From Micavibrio sp. (GTDB lineage Bacteria; Pseudomonadota; Alphaproteobacteria; Micavibrionales; Micavibrionaceae), in assembly GCA_019634145.1 (NCBI GenBank), contig JAHQVU010000030.1:1-55792 (forward strand): a DNA stretch of 55,792 nucleotides, written 5' to 3'. Positions 17,768 to 26,063 of this stretch are shown piece by piece. A program made the translations under genes and the position numbers. Positions within the stretch are counted from its first letter, which is position 1. Each line of letters starts with the position of its first letter. The notes below the pieces were generated by a model that was not told the origin of the DNA, did no database searches, and saw only the letters and a list, made by a program, of their open reading frames with translations.

Positions 17768-18936
17768 TCTTCCACTTCCGCATTTTGATCTATTTTGAAT
17801 TTCACAATTCTACCTTTTTTAAGGCCGATTGCCAACTCGCCCTTATTTAGCGCTTCGGCCTCTTTTCCGAATAGCTCATAACGCCAACCTTTCATGAATG
17901 AAACCGCCCCCTGTCCATTGACGAAATTTTCGAGATCATCAGATGATGCGATGAGTTTTGCTGCAACACCGCTTTGTGCGGCTTGCACTTTCAACAGCAT
18001 TTTCAATATATCAACACCGGCCGCCGCCGATGGCGTCAGCGATCTTTTCTTCACAATTTTCGGCCATGTTGACGGGTCTGAAGACATCGCGGTTTCGATC
18101 GCTTTCATAATCGCCGCCCCAACACCAGAGCGCTCGTAATCACCCGGGATATTTCTAATCTTTTTTAGCGCCCCAATTTTTTTGGGGATTTGACCGGCAA
18201 TATCGGCCAATGTCTCATCTCGCAAAACCCAAGCCCGCGGCATATTGCGGCGCTGCGCCTCGCGCTCTCTCCATGCTGCAATTTCACGCAGCACGGCTAG
18301 ATTTTTCGGCTTTGGGCTGCGGATTTTTACGCGCTGCCAACTTTGCGTCGGATCAATTGCATAGGTCTCAGGGTTGGTCATGACCTCTTCTTCTTCAAAG
18401 GCCCATTTTGTGCGCGATTTTTTATCGAGCTGGCTTTGCAAATGGCGGTAGACATCAACCAGATGCGTCACGTCACCCAGTGCATAATCTAGCTGTCGAT
18501 CAGAGAGTGGGCGATGCGACCAATTGGTATATTGCACGCTCTTATCCAGCCCCTCGCCCGTGATGTCACGCACAAGGCTTTCATAACCGACACTGTCGCC
18601 ATAGCCGCAGACCATAGCCGCAATCTGGGTATCAAATACAGGGGCAGGCAAGCGGCCATCCATGATCTGATAGAAAATCTCCAGATCATTGCGCGCGGCG
18701 TGGAAGATTTTAAGCACTTTTTTATCGGTGAATAAATCAAAGAGGGGGTCAAGATCAAAATCATATTCGATCGTGTCGATTGCAAAGGCATCCTTGTCAG
18801 GGCCGCTTATCTGGATCAAGCACAATTTGGAATAGTAGGTTTTTTCGCGCAGGAATTCTGTATCTACGGTTATGAATTCGCACTTTTTGAGGGCGGCAAT
18901 TCGATTATTAAGTTCGTCTTGGGTTTTGATCAGCAT
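17764..18936 (-). CDS. rnd: Ribonuclease D
   Basis: This 3'-5' exoribonuclease trims tRNA precursors. The 390 residues show the DEDDy exonuclease domain: FITVDTEFLREKTYY (first Asp/Glu), KIFHAARNDLEIFYQIMD, DTQIAAMVCGYGDSVGYESL, and YALGDVTHLVDVYRHL (Tyr/Asp). Then comes an HRDC domain (about 205-290, NLAVLREIAAWREREAQRRNMPRAWV, shown here in outline). Length is normal. It is first in an operon with sixA and gcvT and divergent from aspS. Confidence 0.95.
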   Translation of the reverse strand: MLIKTQDELNNRIAALKKCEFITVDTEFLREKTYYSKLCLIQISGPDKDAFAIDTIEYDFDLDPLFDLFTDKKVLKIFHAARNDLEIFYQIMDGRLPAPVFDTQIAAMVCGYGDSVGYESLVRDITGEGLDKSVQYTNWSHRPLSDRQLDYALGDVTHLVDVYRHLQSQLDKKSRTKWAFEEEEVMTNPETYAIDPTQSWQRVKIRSPKPKNLAVLREIAAWREREAQRRNMPRAWVLRDETLADIAGQIPKKIGALKKIRNIPGDYERSGVGAAIMKAIETAMSSDPSTWPKIVKKRSLTPSAAAGVDILKMLLKVQAAQSGVAAKLIASSDDLENFVNGQGAVSFMKGWRYELFGKEAEALNKGELAIGLKKGRIVKFKIDQNAEVEE

Positions 18937-19143
18937 ATTTTATTCTTAAACAAAAGAGCCTCACAAGAGAAGCCCTTCACATATATTATCCAAAAGTGTT
19001 TTTGATATGACGCGTATGACTTAATTTAGGGCACAGAAAAATTCGCGTCATTTCTGGATTTTCATGAAAAACGGGGGATGAAGGGGCGACGATCTCGTTT
19101 CCTCGCTTCTTTTAGGGCCTTAGCGGACGGGGAGTCAAACCCC

Positions 19144-19171
19144 TTGCAAAATAGCGATAATTCGCTATAAA
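19144..19171 (+). promoter_or_regulatory. Probable aspS promoter with embedded inverted repeat
   Basis: TTGCAA (19144-19149), a 16-base spacer and TATAAA (19166-19171) resemble a sigma-70 promoter about 38 bases before the aspS ATG. The spacer holds a perfect inverted repeat TAGCGA-TAAT-TCGCTA at 19152-19167, which overlaps the -10 box and could be an operator. Confidence 0.5.
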
Positions 19172-19208
19172 TCTTGGTTTTAATGGAATTTATAAAATCT
19201 AAGGCAAG

Positions 19209-21035
19209 ATGATGCACGCATACAGAACCCACAAATGTAATGAACTTCGAAAATCCGATGAGGGCGGCACAGTGCGCCTATCGGGCTGGATCCACAAAAT
19301 CCGCGATCATGGCGGGGTTTTGTTTATTGATTTGCGCGATACATACGGCCTGACGCAGTGCGTGATTGAGGAAGGCTCTGAGCTGCTGAAGACAGTTGAA
19401 AAATGGCGTAATGAGAGCGTGATTACGGTGACGGGTAAAGTCGTTGCGCGCTCTGAGGGTACAGTGAATGCGAAAATGCCAACAGGTGAAATCGAGTTGC
19501 AAATCGAGGAAGCCGAGCTGCAAGGGGCTGCGGATGTTATTCCGTTTCAGGTTGCCGATGCTGATGGTGCGGGCGAGGAAATTCGCCTGAAATACCGCTA
19601 TATCGACCTTCGCCGTCAATCCATGCAAGATAAAATCCGCCTGCGTAACAATGTGATTGCAACGCTTCGTAAGAATATGTGGGAGAAGGATTTTCAAGAG
19701 TTTCAAACACCGATTTTGACGGCTAGCTCTCCAGAGGGCGCGCGTGACTACCTCGTGCCATCACGCCTGCATCCTGGGAAATTCTATGCCCTGCCGCAAG
19801 CACCCCAGCAGTTTAAGCAGCTGCTTATGATGTCTGGTTTTGATAAATATTTCCAGATTGCGCCGTGTTTCCGCGACGAAGATGGTAGAGCCGACCGCTT
19901 GGCGGAGTTCTATCAGCTCGATGTGGAGATGAGCTTTGTAACGCAGCAGGAGGTGCATGACACCATCCAGCCTGTGATTGAGGGTTTGTTTAACGAGTTT
20001 GCCGACTTTACGGGTGAAAAGCGCCGCGTGGAGTGGTTGCCGAATTTGGCTTATAAAGATGCGATGTTAAAATATGGCTCTGACAAGCCAGACCTTCGTA
20101 ACCCGCTGGAGATCGTTGATGTGAGCGAAGTTTTTGCCCGTCCAGACGTAGAATTTAAAGCGTTTAAAGGTACAGTAGAAAAAGGCGGCGTTGTACGCGC
20201 CATCCGCTGTCCGAACGTTGCTGACCAACCGCGTAGCTTCTTTGATAAGCTGAACTCTTGGGCACAAGGCGAAGGCGCACCGGGTCTTGGCTATGTTCTA
20301 TTTGAAGGCGGCGAAGGCAAGGGGCCGATTGCGAAATTCATCCCAGCCGCCGCGCAAGACGCGATCAAAGACATTTCAGGTTGCACCGATGGCGATGCGA
20401 TTTTCTTTGTCTGTAACATGGAAGACAAGGCTGCGAAATTTGCCGGGCTCGCGCGTGATGCGATTTGTGATGCATTGCCTGAAGGCCATGAGTTCGCACG
20501 TGAGCAAGGCGTTTACAAATTTTGCTGGATCGTTGATTTCCCGATGTATGAATTCGATGAAGCCACGCAGAAGATCGACTTCTCTCACAACCCGTTCTCT
20601 ATGCCACAAGGCGGTATGGAAGCGCTGGAAAGCAAAGACCCGCTTGATGTTTACGCCTTCCAATATGATGCGGTGTGTAACGGGTATGAGCTAGCGTCCG
20701 GCGCTATTCGTAACCACAAGCCGGAAATCATGGAAAAGGCTTTTGGTTTGGCTGGCTATGATAAGTCCGTTTTGGAAAAAGAGTTCGGCGGGATGCTGAA
20801 CGCTATGAGATACGGCGCGCCGCCGCACGGTGGTTTGGCGTTTGGTATCGACCGTATGGTCATGCTCTTGGCTGATGAGCCGAATTTGCGCGAGGTTTAT
20901 GCCTTCGTGATGAACGGTCAATATGAAGACCAGATGATGAGCGCACCGAATGACATCACGCCTGAGCAACTGACCGACCTGCATATCAAGCTGAACTTGC
21001 CGAAAAAAGCCGTTAAAAGCGAAGAAGCGGCTTAA
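19209..21035 (+). CDS. aspS: Aspartyl-tRNA synthetase, probably non-discriminating (Asp/Asn)
   Basis: It charges tRNA-Asp with aspartate. The 608 residues carry an N-terminal OB anticodon-binding domain ([19 protein letters not shown]), class II motif 2 ([20 protein letters not shown]), the bacterial insertion domain and motif 3 ([14 protein letters not shown]). Residue His34 in RDHGG is where discriminating enzymes such as E. coli AspRS have Leu (RDLGS); the His version goes with non-discriminating enzymes that also misacylate tRNA-Asn for GatCAB amidation. Two ATGs stand in tandem (19209, 19212) behind AAGG. Its stop abuts that of the next, opposite-strand gene with no gap. Confidence 0.97.
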   Translation: MMHAYRTHKCNELRKSDEGGTVRLSGWIHKIRDHGGVLFIDLRDTYGLTQCVIEEGSELLKTVEKWRNESVITVTGKVVARSEGTVNAKMPTGEIELQIEEAELQGAADVIPFQVADADGAGEEIRLKYRYIDLRRQSMQDKIRLRNNVIATLRKNMWEKDFQEFQTPILTASSPEGARDYLVPSRLHPGKFYALPQAPQQFKQLLMMSGFDKYFQIAPCFRDEDGRADRLAEFYQLDVEMSFVTQQEVHDTIQPVIEGLFNEFADFTGEKRRVEWLPNLAYKDAMLKYGSDKPDLRNPLEIVDVSEVFARPDVEFKAFKGTVEKGGVVRAIRCPNVADQPRSFFDKLNSWAQGEGAPGLGYVLFEGGEGKGPIAKFIPAAAQDAIKDISGCTDGDAIFFVCNMEDKAAKFAGLARDAICDALPEGHEFAREQGVYKFCWIVDFPMYEFDEATQKIDFSHNPFSMPQGGMEALESKDPLDVYAFQYDAVCNGYELASGAIRNHKPEIMEKAFGLAGYDKSVLEKEFGGMLNAMRYGAPPHGGLAFGIDRMVMLLADEPNLREVYAFVMNGQYEDQMMSAPNDITPEQLTDLHIKLNLPKKAVKSEEAA

Positions 21036-21920
21036 TTATTCACCGCCTGGTGGTAATGGTGGCGGGATAGGATCATCGTCTTTACCCTCGTCATCATCAT
21101 ATTTTTTACCAAAGTTCAGATTCGGGGGTGAAAATTTGTCTTCCGAATTTTTTGGGGGCGGCTTTTTGGGTGGTGGGTTTTTCAACTCGTTACGGCGCGC
21201 TTTAAAAAAGTCCATCTTCGTTTTGACCTTATTGGCATCGGCTTTAATATCAATAATGTCGTTTTCCTCGGGAAGCTCTTTTTCGCTTAATAATTGCTCT
21301 TCTTGTTGCTGCAATTTCTGTTGTTGATTTTTCAGGTATTTCTCTTCATCGCGCAGAATGTCGACATCACGCTCCTTATCGGATACATCGCAGAAGATTT
21401 CCTCGATGGTGCCGGGCTCGCGGCGTTCTATTTCATCTTCCAATAAGTCCAGACGCTCTTTGATCTGCTCTTGAACCCTGTTAATCAGCCTGAGCGTATC
21501 ATAGTACAGTTGATCATAATCCAATACACGTAGGAGAAGTGCAAACCAAAAGCGTTCATTCTCATCATCATCAAAATGATCATGATCCAGATCGCCTTTC
21601 ATGGCGATGCGCCCTTTACGATTGGCAGTAAGGATAATCCGCCTGTGCAGGCCGACTTTCTTACCGATGGTCTCTAAATGGAGGAGGATCAGATTACGCT
21701 CGGATTCGCTAAATTTTGCGGTATCGAGGCCGGTAAACACATCTTTGGAAAACATATTGCCTTTAGTTCTGGCCTCTTCCAACACTTCATGCAAGCGCAT
21801 GAAGATTTGCGAGCCAATGATTTTGTGCTGCTTTTCCTCTACGGCGCGTTGTTCGATAGTGTTGAAATTTTTCAAAAACTCTTCGCGCTCGGCACTTAGA
21901 TTTACACTCATTGCTTCCAT
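21036..21920 (-). CDS. Hypothetical coiled-coil protein with Pro-rich tail
   Basis: The product is 294 residues, soluble and highly charged. Residues 1-110 are mixed helix. An acidic DLDHDHFDDDENERF stretch at about 110-124 precedes a long predicted coiled coil (about 150-215; VQEQIKERLDLLEDEIERRE, then Gln-rich NQQQKLQQQEEQLL). The C-terminal 55 residues are Pro/Lys-rich (NPPPKKPPPK) and end in PPPLPPGGE. I do not recognise the family. The start could be 21920 or the fourth codon (21911, with GGAA upstream). A scaffold or cell-envelope adaptor is possible but not shown. It is transcribed toward aspS and shares its end point. Confidence 0.7.
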   Translation of the reverse strand: MEAMSVNLSAEREEFLKNFNTIEQRAVEEKQHKIIGSQIFMRLHEVLEEARTKGNMFSKDVFTGLDTAKFSESERNLILLHLETIGKKVGLHRRIILTANRKGRIAMKGDLDHDHFDDDENERFWFALLLRVLDYDQLYYDTLRLINRVQEQIKERLDLLEDEIERREPGTIEEIFCDVSDKERDVDILRDEEKYLKNQQQKLQQQEEQLLSEKELPEENDIIDIKADANKVKTKMDFFKARRNELKNPPPKKPPPKNSEDKFSPPNLNFGKKYDDDEGKDDDPIPPPLPPGGE

Positions 21921-21981
21921 ATGCGAATTCTATGCCTATATCGTCCAAAAGTCAAAACGATGTCTTTATAGTCTTGATATA

Positions 21982-22044
21982 TAAATAAAAAGATGACCCG
22001 GCTCTTGTGGGGGAATAGGGGTTCGGGGTACAAGAGCCGGGGTC
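21982..22044 (-). terminator. Strong hairpin terminator of the degenerate GGDEF gene
   Basis: On the minus strand, GACCCCGGCTCTTGT and ACAAGAGCCGGGTC form a 14-15 bp stem (arms 21995-22008 and 22030-22044) with a 21-base C-rich loop, followed by ATCTTTTTATTT. It lies about 70 bases after the stop at 22112. Confidence 0.75.
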
Positions 22045-22062
22045 TTTGAAGGGCCTGCCTAT

Positions 22063-22085
22063 GGGGTTTGGGTCTAGGGGTTGGG
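22063..22085 (+). other. Potential G-quadruplex motif
   Basis: On the plus strand, runs of 4, 3, 4 and 3 G are separated by loops of 3, 4 and 2 bases. A second, looser G-run set sits within 22009-22042 (GGGGG, GGGG, GGGG, GGGG) and overlaps the terminator hairpin. Both are in the 3' untranslated part of the minus-strand GGDEF gene. Confidence 0.5.
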
Positions 22086-22111
22086 CGGCAAGCTAGGGGT
22101 AAATTTAATGT

Positions 22112-22906
22112 CTATGCTTTTGTAGTTTTTCCTGTTTTACGGTTGCGGTTTAAATCGCCACTCACAGCAGCAAAGATGTCCTCAGCACTTTCACTCGGGT
22201 TATAACTTTTCAGACCAAGGCTTAAATTCAAATTAATCTCTTCACCATCAATTAAAAGGGATAGTTTATTCAGGCGCAGCGCCATATTCTGAAGACGGGT
22301 CAAAGCGCGGCCCATGTCGGTTTTAGTGAACAGGATCACAAATTCTTCATCGCTTAAGCGCGCGGCATAATCACAATCGCGAATTTCGCCTTGTAAGGCC
22401 TTTGCAAGCAGGCGCACCGCGGTTTTTACAGCATCTTTACCGTGGTTTTTGCGAATTTTTGTGGTGTTTTCAAGGTTGAACATTACTATCAACCCGCCCT
22501 CTTCCTTATTCCGTTCGGCGCGGGCAACCTCGCGTTTAAGCTGGGCAATGAATGCGCGGCGATTAAGCAGGCCGGACTCTTCGTCGACATAAGCGATGTT
22601 TTCCAAAGTATCCAGACGCTCTTGCTGGGCCAAAATCTTATCTTCGGCTTGTTGCAGCATCTGGCCGGAACGCTTTAATAGCGCAAGTGTTGAGCCGATG
22701 CTTTCGGCAAGTTCGGCACTTTTCAGCTGGCTTCCATTAAGAAGGTCGAAAATATCTTTGTCCCCGTCGATGAAATCCTGCTCACGGGTCAGCTCCATAG
22801 GGATGAAAGCCGCCATTTTTTCAGCTGTCGTTCCAAATCTTTTTAAAATCGCAGGATTGATTTTTACGTACTTTTCAAACTCTTCGCGGCTTAGATTTCT
22901 GACCAT
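22112..22906 (-). CDS. Degenerate GGDEF-domain protein
   Basis: The product is 264 residues with no membrane segment. An N-terminal helical region (1-95) leads through a linker to a GGDEF-fold domain recognised by YVDEESGLLNRRAF at about 107-119 (family D-x-LTGLxNRRAF). The active-site signature GG[DE]EF is replaced by SDEEF at 185-189, and the metal-binding D-x-D-x-F-K segment is replaced by FNLENTTK. It should therefore not make c-di-GMP but may bind nucleotide or act as a protein partner. There is no RxxD inhibitory site ahead of the signature (RDCDYAARLS carries RDCD, which fits RxxD loosely). It is divergent from the EipB-like gene. Confidence 0.85.
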   Translation of the reverse strand: MVRNLSREEFEKYVKINPAILKRFGTTAEKMAAFIPMELTREQDFIDGDKDIFDLLNGSQLKSAELAESIGSTLALLKRSGQMLQQAEDKILAQQERLDTLENIAYVDEESGLLNRRAFIAQLKREVARAERNKEEGGLIVMFNLENTTKIRKNHGKDAVKTAVRLLAKALQGEIRDCDYAARLSDEEFVILFTKTDMGRALTRLQNMALRLNKLSLLIDGEEINLNLSLGLKSYNPSESAEDIFAAVSGDLNRNRKTGKTTKA

Positions 22907-23196
22907 TATTTTACTACCCTTTATTACTTTCGTTTGTTCCGTATCTGTGTTTCCACAAACTTAACCTTGCGAAGAATGTGCCAGTTTTAGGGACGTTAAA
23001 ACCGTGTAAAAACAGCATCTTATCCACAGGTCCATCACGGCATATTTTTCCATTATGTCAAGCTAGGCAAATATTTCAGGGCACGGCTGCGCAAATCTTG
23101 CCGATATATGCCAATTCTTGATAATAGGCTTTGCGCCGCCTATATCGCTTTGTTATGATGGCGCGAGCTCTATGAAACAGGAAAGCTTCATTTTCA

Positions 23197-24096
23197 ATGC
23201 ATCCTCTTAATAAGTATCGACTTCATCTGATTATTACTGGCGCAGCTGTGCTGGTGGGCGTAGCGGTCTTTTTCATGGGATCACGTGGTGATCATCCACC
23301 ACTGGATGATTCACAGGGCAATTTATTTCATGCGAAATCGAGCAAGGTCGCCGAGAACTTTTCGGCCCATAAAGCTCTGTATGAAATCAAGCTCGGCTCA
23401 ACGCGCAGCGGATCACAAATTATCAATATCGGCGGACAAATGTATTATGAATGGAAGCCCTCTTGCGAGGCGTGGCTTTCGGATCATCGCTTTAATATGC
23501 ATTACGAATATGCAGATGCACCGTCGATGCAGCTAACCAGTAATTTCTCGACTTACGAAAGCTTTGACGGCAAGCGCTTTGATTTTTCATCCCAGCGCAA
23601 AACGAATGGCGAGCTGTTCGAGGAAATACGCGGCTCTGTCCAAGATGATCAAGCGTTTTACCGCCTGCCGGATAATACGGTGTTAGATTTACCCGACAAT
23701 ACCTTCTTTCCTGTTGCGCACACCATTGAAGTCGCTAGACAAGTTCAATCGGGCAAAACCTTTAAGAATATTGTCCTTTTCGATGGCAGTGATTTAGAAG
23801 GCCCTGTCGAGGTCAACAGCTTTATCGGCGGCGTGGCGCAGGCACCCGAATTCCTATTTAAAATGCAAGAAATCGATGCGGATCTGTTGAATGCACCCGC
23901 TCATAAGGTTCGCCTGGCCTTCTTTCCGATGAAAGAAGAACAACTCACATCCGATTATGAGATGGATTTGATTTTCCATGAAAACGGTGTCATTAGCGAC
24001 ATGGTTGTTGAATATGATGATTTTACTGTTACCCAAAAACTTATAGCATTGGAAAAAATCGAAAGCACCTGTGCGCCAGCCGATGAAACCCTATAA
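23197..24096 (+). CDS. EipB-type envelope integrity protein (DUF1849)
   Basis: The product is 299 residues. An N-terminal membrane/signal helix (about 10-28) is followed by a periplasmic domain with AHKALYEIKLGSTRSG and GGQMYYEWKPSCEAWLSDH, the conserved opening strands of DUF1849. Brucella EipB forms a spiral beta-barrel and supports cell-envelope integrity; a disulfide there joins an early and a late Cys, and here Cys90 and Cys292 occupy equivalent places. The family is essentially alphaproteobacterial. It has an ATG with AGGAAAG upstream and precedes divK by 153 bp. Confidence 0.85.
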   Translation: MHPLNKYRLHLIITGAAVLVGVAVFFMGSRGDHPPLDDSQGNLFHAKSSKVAENFSAHKALYEIKLGSTRSGSQIINIGGQMYYEWKPSCEAWLSDHRFNMHYEYADAPSMQLTSNFSTYESFDGKRFDFSSQRKTNGELFEEIRGSVQDDQAFYRLPDNTVLDLPDNTFFPVAHTIEVARQVQSGKTFKNIVLFDGSDLEGPVEVNSFIGGVAQAPEFLFKMQEIDADLLNAPAHKVRLAFFPMKEEQLTSDYEMDLIFHENGVISDMVVEYDDFTVTQKLIALEKIESTCAPADETL

Positions 24097-24249
24097 ATCG
24101 TATTTTTTTTAAAAGAGTGTTCTAAAATAAGGTGAAAACCTATAAACTTTAAGAGTTTGGCAATAAACGCCCTGTAAGGTCTGGGATAGAGAATATTTCC
24201 AAAAAGCCAATCCCGCTTCAGGGACGCATAACACCAAGAGAGTTAACGC

Positions 24250-24615
24250 ATGGATAAAAAAGTTTTGATCGTTGAGGATAATGCTTTGAATATGAAGCTA
24301 TTCAACGATCTACTCGAGGCGCATAATATCGGGACAATCAAGACCAATGACGGGCGCAATGTGATGGAGCTGGCGCGCGAACATAAACCCGACCTTATTC
24401 TGATGGATATTCAATTGCCTGAAGTTTCCGGCCTTGAGGTCACAAAATGGCTGAAGGACGATGAAGAGCTGAAATCCATTCCTGTTATCGCCATTACCGC
24501 TTTTGCAATGAAGGGCGACGAGCAAAAAATCCGTGAAGGTGGTTGCGAAGATTATATCTCCAAGCCCATCTCAGTTGCGCGCTTTATGAGCGTTGTTAGC
24601 GGCTATCTGGAATAG
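24250..24615 (+). CDS. divK: Single-domain response regulator DivK
   Basis: This receiver-only protein of 121 residues acts in the alphaproteobacterial cell-cycle circuit (DivJ-PleC-DivL-CckA). The acidic pair is in [10 protein letters not shown], the phospho-acceptor Asp is near residue 53 in [16 protein letters not shown], and the Thr and Lys are in VIAITAFAM and YISKPI. The N-terminal sequence matches DivK closely. It is 12 bp ahead of pleD, the conserved divK-pleD pair, and co-transcribed with it. Confidence 0.95.
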   Translation: MDKKVLIVEDNALNMKLFNDLLEAHNIGTIKTNDGRNVMELAREHKPDLILMDIQLPEVSGLEVTKWLKDDEELKSIPVIAITAFAMKGDEQKIREGGCEDYISKPISVARFMSVVSGYLE

Positions 24616-24627
24616 GAGAGTTATTAG

Positions 24628-26061
24628 ATGTCCGCACGTATTTTAGTCGTTGATGATATTTTGCCGAATGTAAAGCTGCTCGAAGCCAAGCTTTCACAGG
24701 AATATTATGATGTTTTGACCGCAATGAACGGCCCCGATGCCTTGAAAAAGGTTGAAGAAGAGTCCCCTGATTTGGTGCTTTTGGATGTCATGATGCCGGG
24801 TATGGACGGGTTCGAGGTTTGTACGAGGATCAAGCAGAACCCCGCAACCGCGCATGTGCCGGTTGTTATGGTTACCGCCCTTACTGATTCAGTTGATAAA
24901 GTGCGGGGTCTGGAATCAGGTGCGGATGATTTCCTGTCCAAGCCCATCAATGATGTGGCGCTGCTGGCGCGCGTGCGATCCTTGGTGCGCTTAAAGATGT
25001 CGACCGATGAATGGCGCGTACGAGAAAATACAGCAACGCAGCTGGGCGTGGTGGATGAATCCGCCAATGTGATGGAGCAATCAGCGGAAAAAGCCAATAT
25101 CCTTATCATCGAGGATAAGGATTTCGAGCTGAACAAAATGAAACAAACCCTCATGCAAGATCATGATCTGGTGCAGGGCGTATCCAATGGCCCTGAAGCA
25201 TTGAGTTTGATTAAAAGCCAGGATTTCGAGCTTTTGATCGTCAGCCTCAATCTGGCGTCCGAAGATGGTTTGCGTCTGTGTTCTCACTTACGCTCGAATG
25301 AGCGGACACGCTCGATCCCTCTGGTTATGGTGGCGGGCCAGGAAGATATGCAGCGCGTGGCGCATGGTCTGGAGATCGGTGCGCATGATTATATCCTGCG
25401 CCCTGTTGATCGAAACGAGCTGCTGGCGCGGGTGCGCACGCAAATTCGCCGTAAACGTTTTCAAGAGCGTTTGCGCTCAACTTACGAAATATCGCTGTCT
25501 ATGGCACTCACCGACAGTTTGACGGGGCTTTATAACCGCCGTTATCTTGAAGTCCACCTTGAAAAGCTGCTGGAGAAGAATATAGAAAGCAAAAAAGCGC
25601 TGGCCGTCCTGATGATGGATATTGATTTCTTCAAGGCTGTGAATGACACCCACGGGCATAAAGCCGGTGATGAGGTTTTGCAAACCTTTGCCCAACGTAT
25701 GAAAGACGGTCTGCGCTCATTTGACCTTGTGGCGCGCCTAGGCGGAGAAGAGTTTGTCGCCATCCTGCCTGATGTGACCACAGAACGCGCTTATATGATC
25801 GCCGAGCGTTTGCGCCGCGCGATTGAGGAATTGCCGTTTAAAATCAGCGGGCCAGCGGGGGCGATCAGTGTTACGACCTCGATCGGGGCGACAATTATCA
25901 CCGCAGATCAACCGAATGTGAGTGTATATACATCGTTGGAACGCGCGGATAAAATGCTTTATGACGCCAAGGCGGGCGGACGTAATTGCGTGATATTCGA
26001 GGGCAAAGGTAAGCTTGATCCCGAAGAATTCAAAGGGGCTGAACGCCGCGTGATTGAATAG
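24628..26061 (+). CDS. pleD: Response regulator / diguanylate cyclase PleD
   Basis: The 477 residues are arranged REC-REC-GGDEF. REC1 has its phospho-acceptor Asp in LVLLDVMMPGMDGFEV. REC2 lacks the acceptor (LLIVSLNLASEDG has Ser in its place), as in the adaptor domain of Caulobacter PleD. The cyclase domain has LTDSLTGLYNRRYLE, MMDIDFFKAVNDTHGHKAGD and an intact RLGGEEFVAILPD. An inhibitory-site motif RSFD (RxxD) stands five residues before GGEEF, so product inhibition is expected. PleD makes c-di-GMP at the stalked pole in Caulobacter. It ends 2 bp from the stop of the convergent dehydrogenase-like gene. Confidence 0.96.
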   Translation: MSARILVVDDILPNVKLLEAKLSQEYYDVLTAMNGPDALKKVEEESPDLVLLDVMMPGMDGFEVCTRIKQNPATAHVPVVMVTALTDSVDKVRGLESGADDFLSKPINDVALLARVRSLVRLKMSTDEWRVRENTATQLGVVDESANVMEQSAEKANILIIEDKDFELNKMKQTLMQDHDLVQGVSNGPEALSLIKSQDFELLIVSLNLASEDGLRLCSHLRSNERTRSIPLVMVAGQEDMQRVAHGLEIGAHDYILRPVDRNELLARVRTQIRRKRFQERLRSTYEISLSMALTDSLTGLYNRRYLEVHLEKLLEKNIESKKALAVLMMDIDFFKAVNDTHGHKAGDEVLQTFAQRMKDGLRSFDLVARLGGEEFVAILPDVTTERAYMIAERLRRAIEELPFKISGPAGAISVTTSIGATIITADQPNVSVYTSLERADKMLYDAKAGGRNCVIFEGKGKLDPEEFKGAERRVIE

Positions 26062-26063
26062 GC

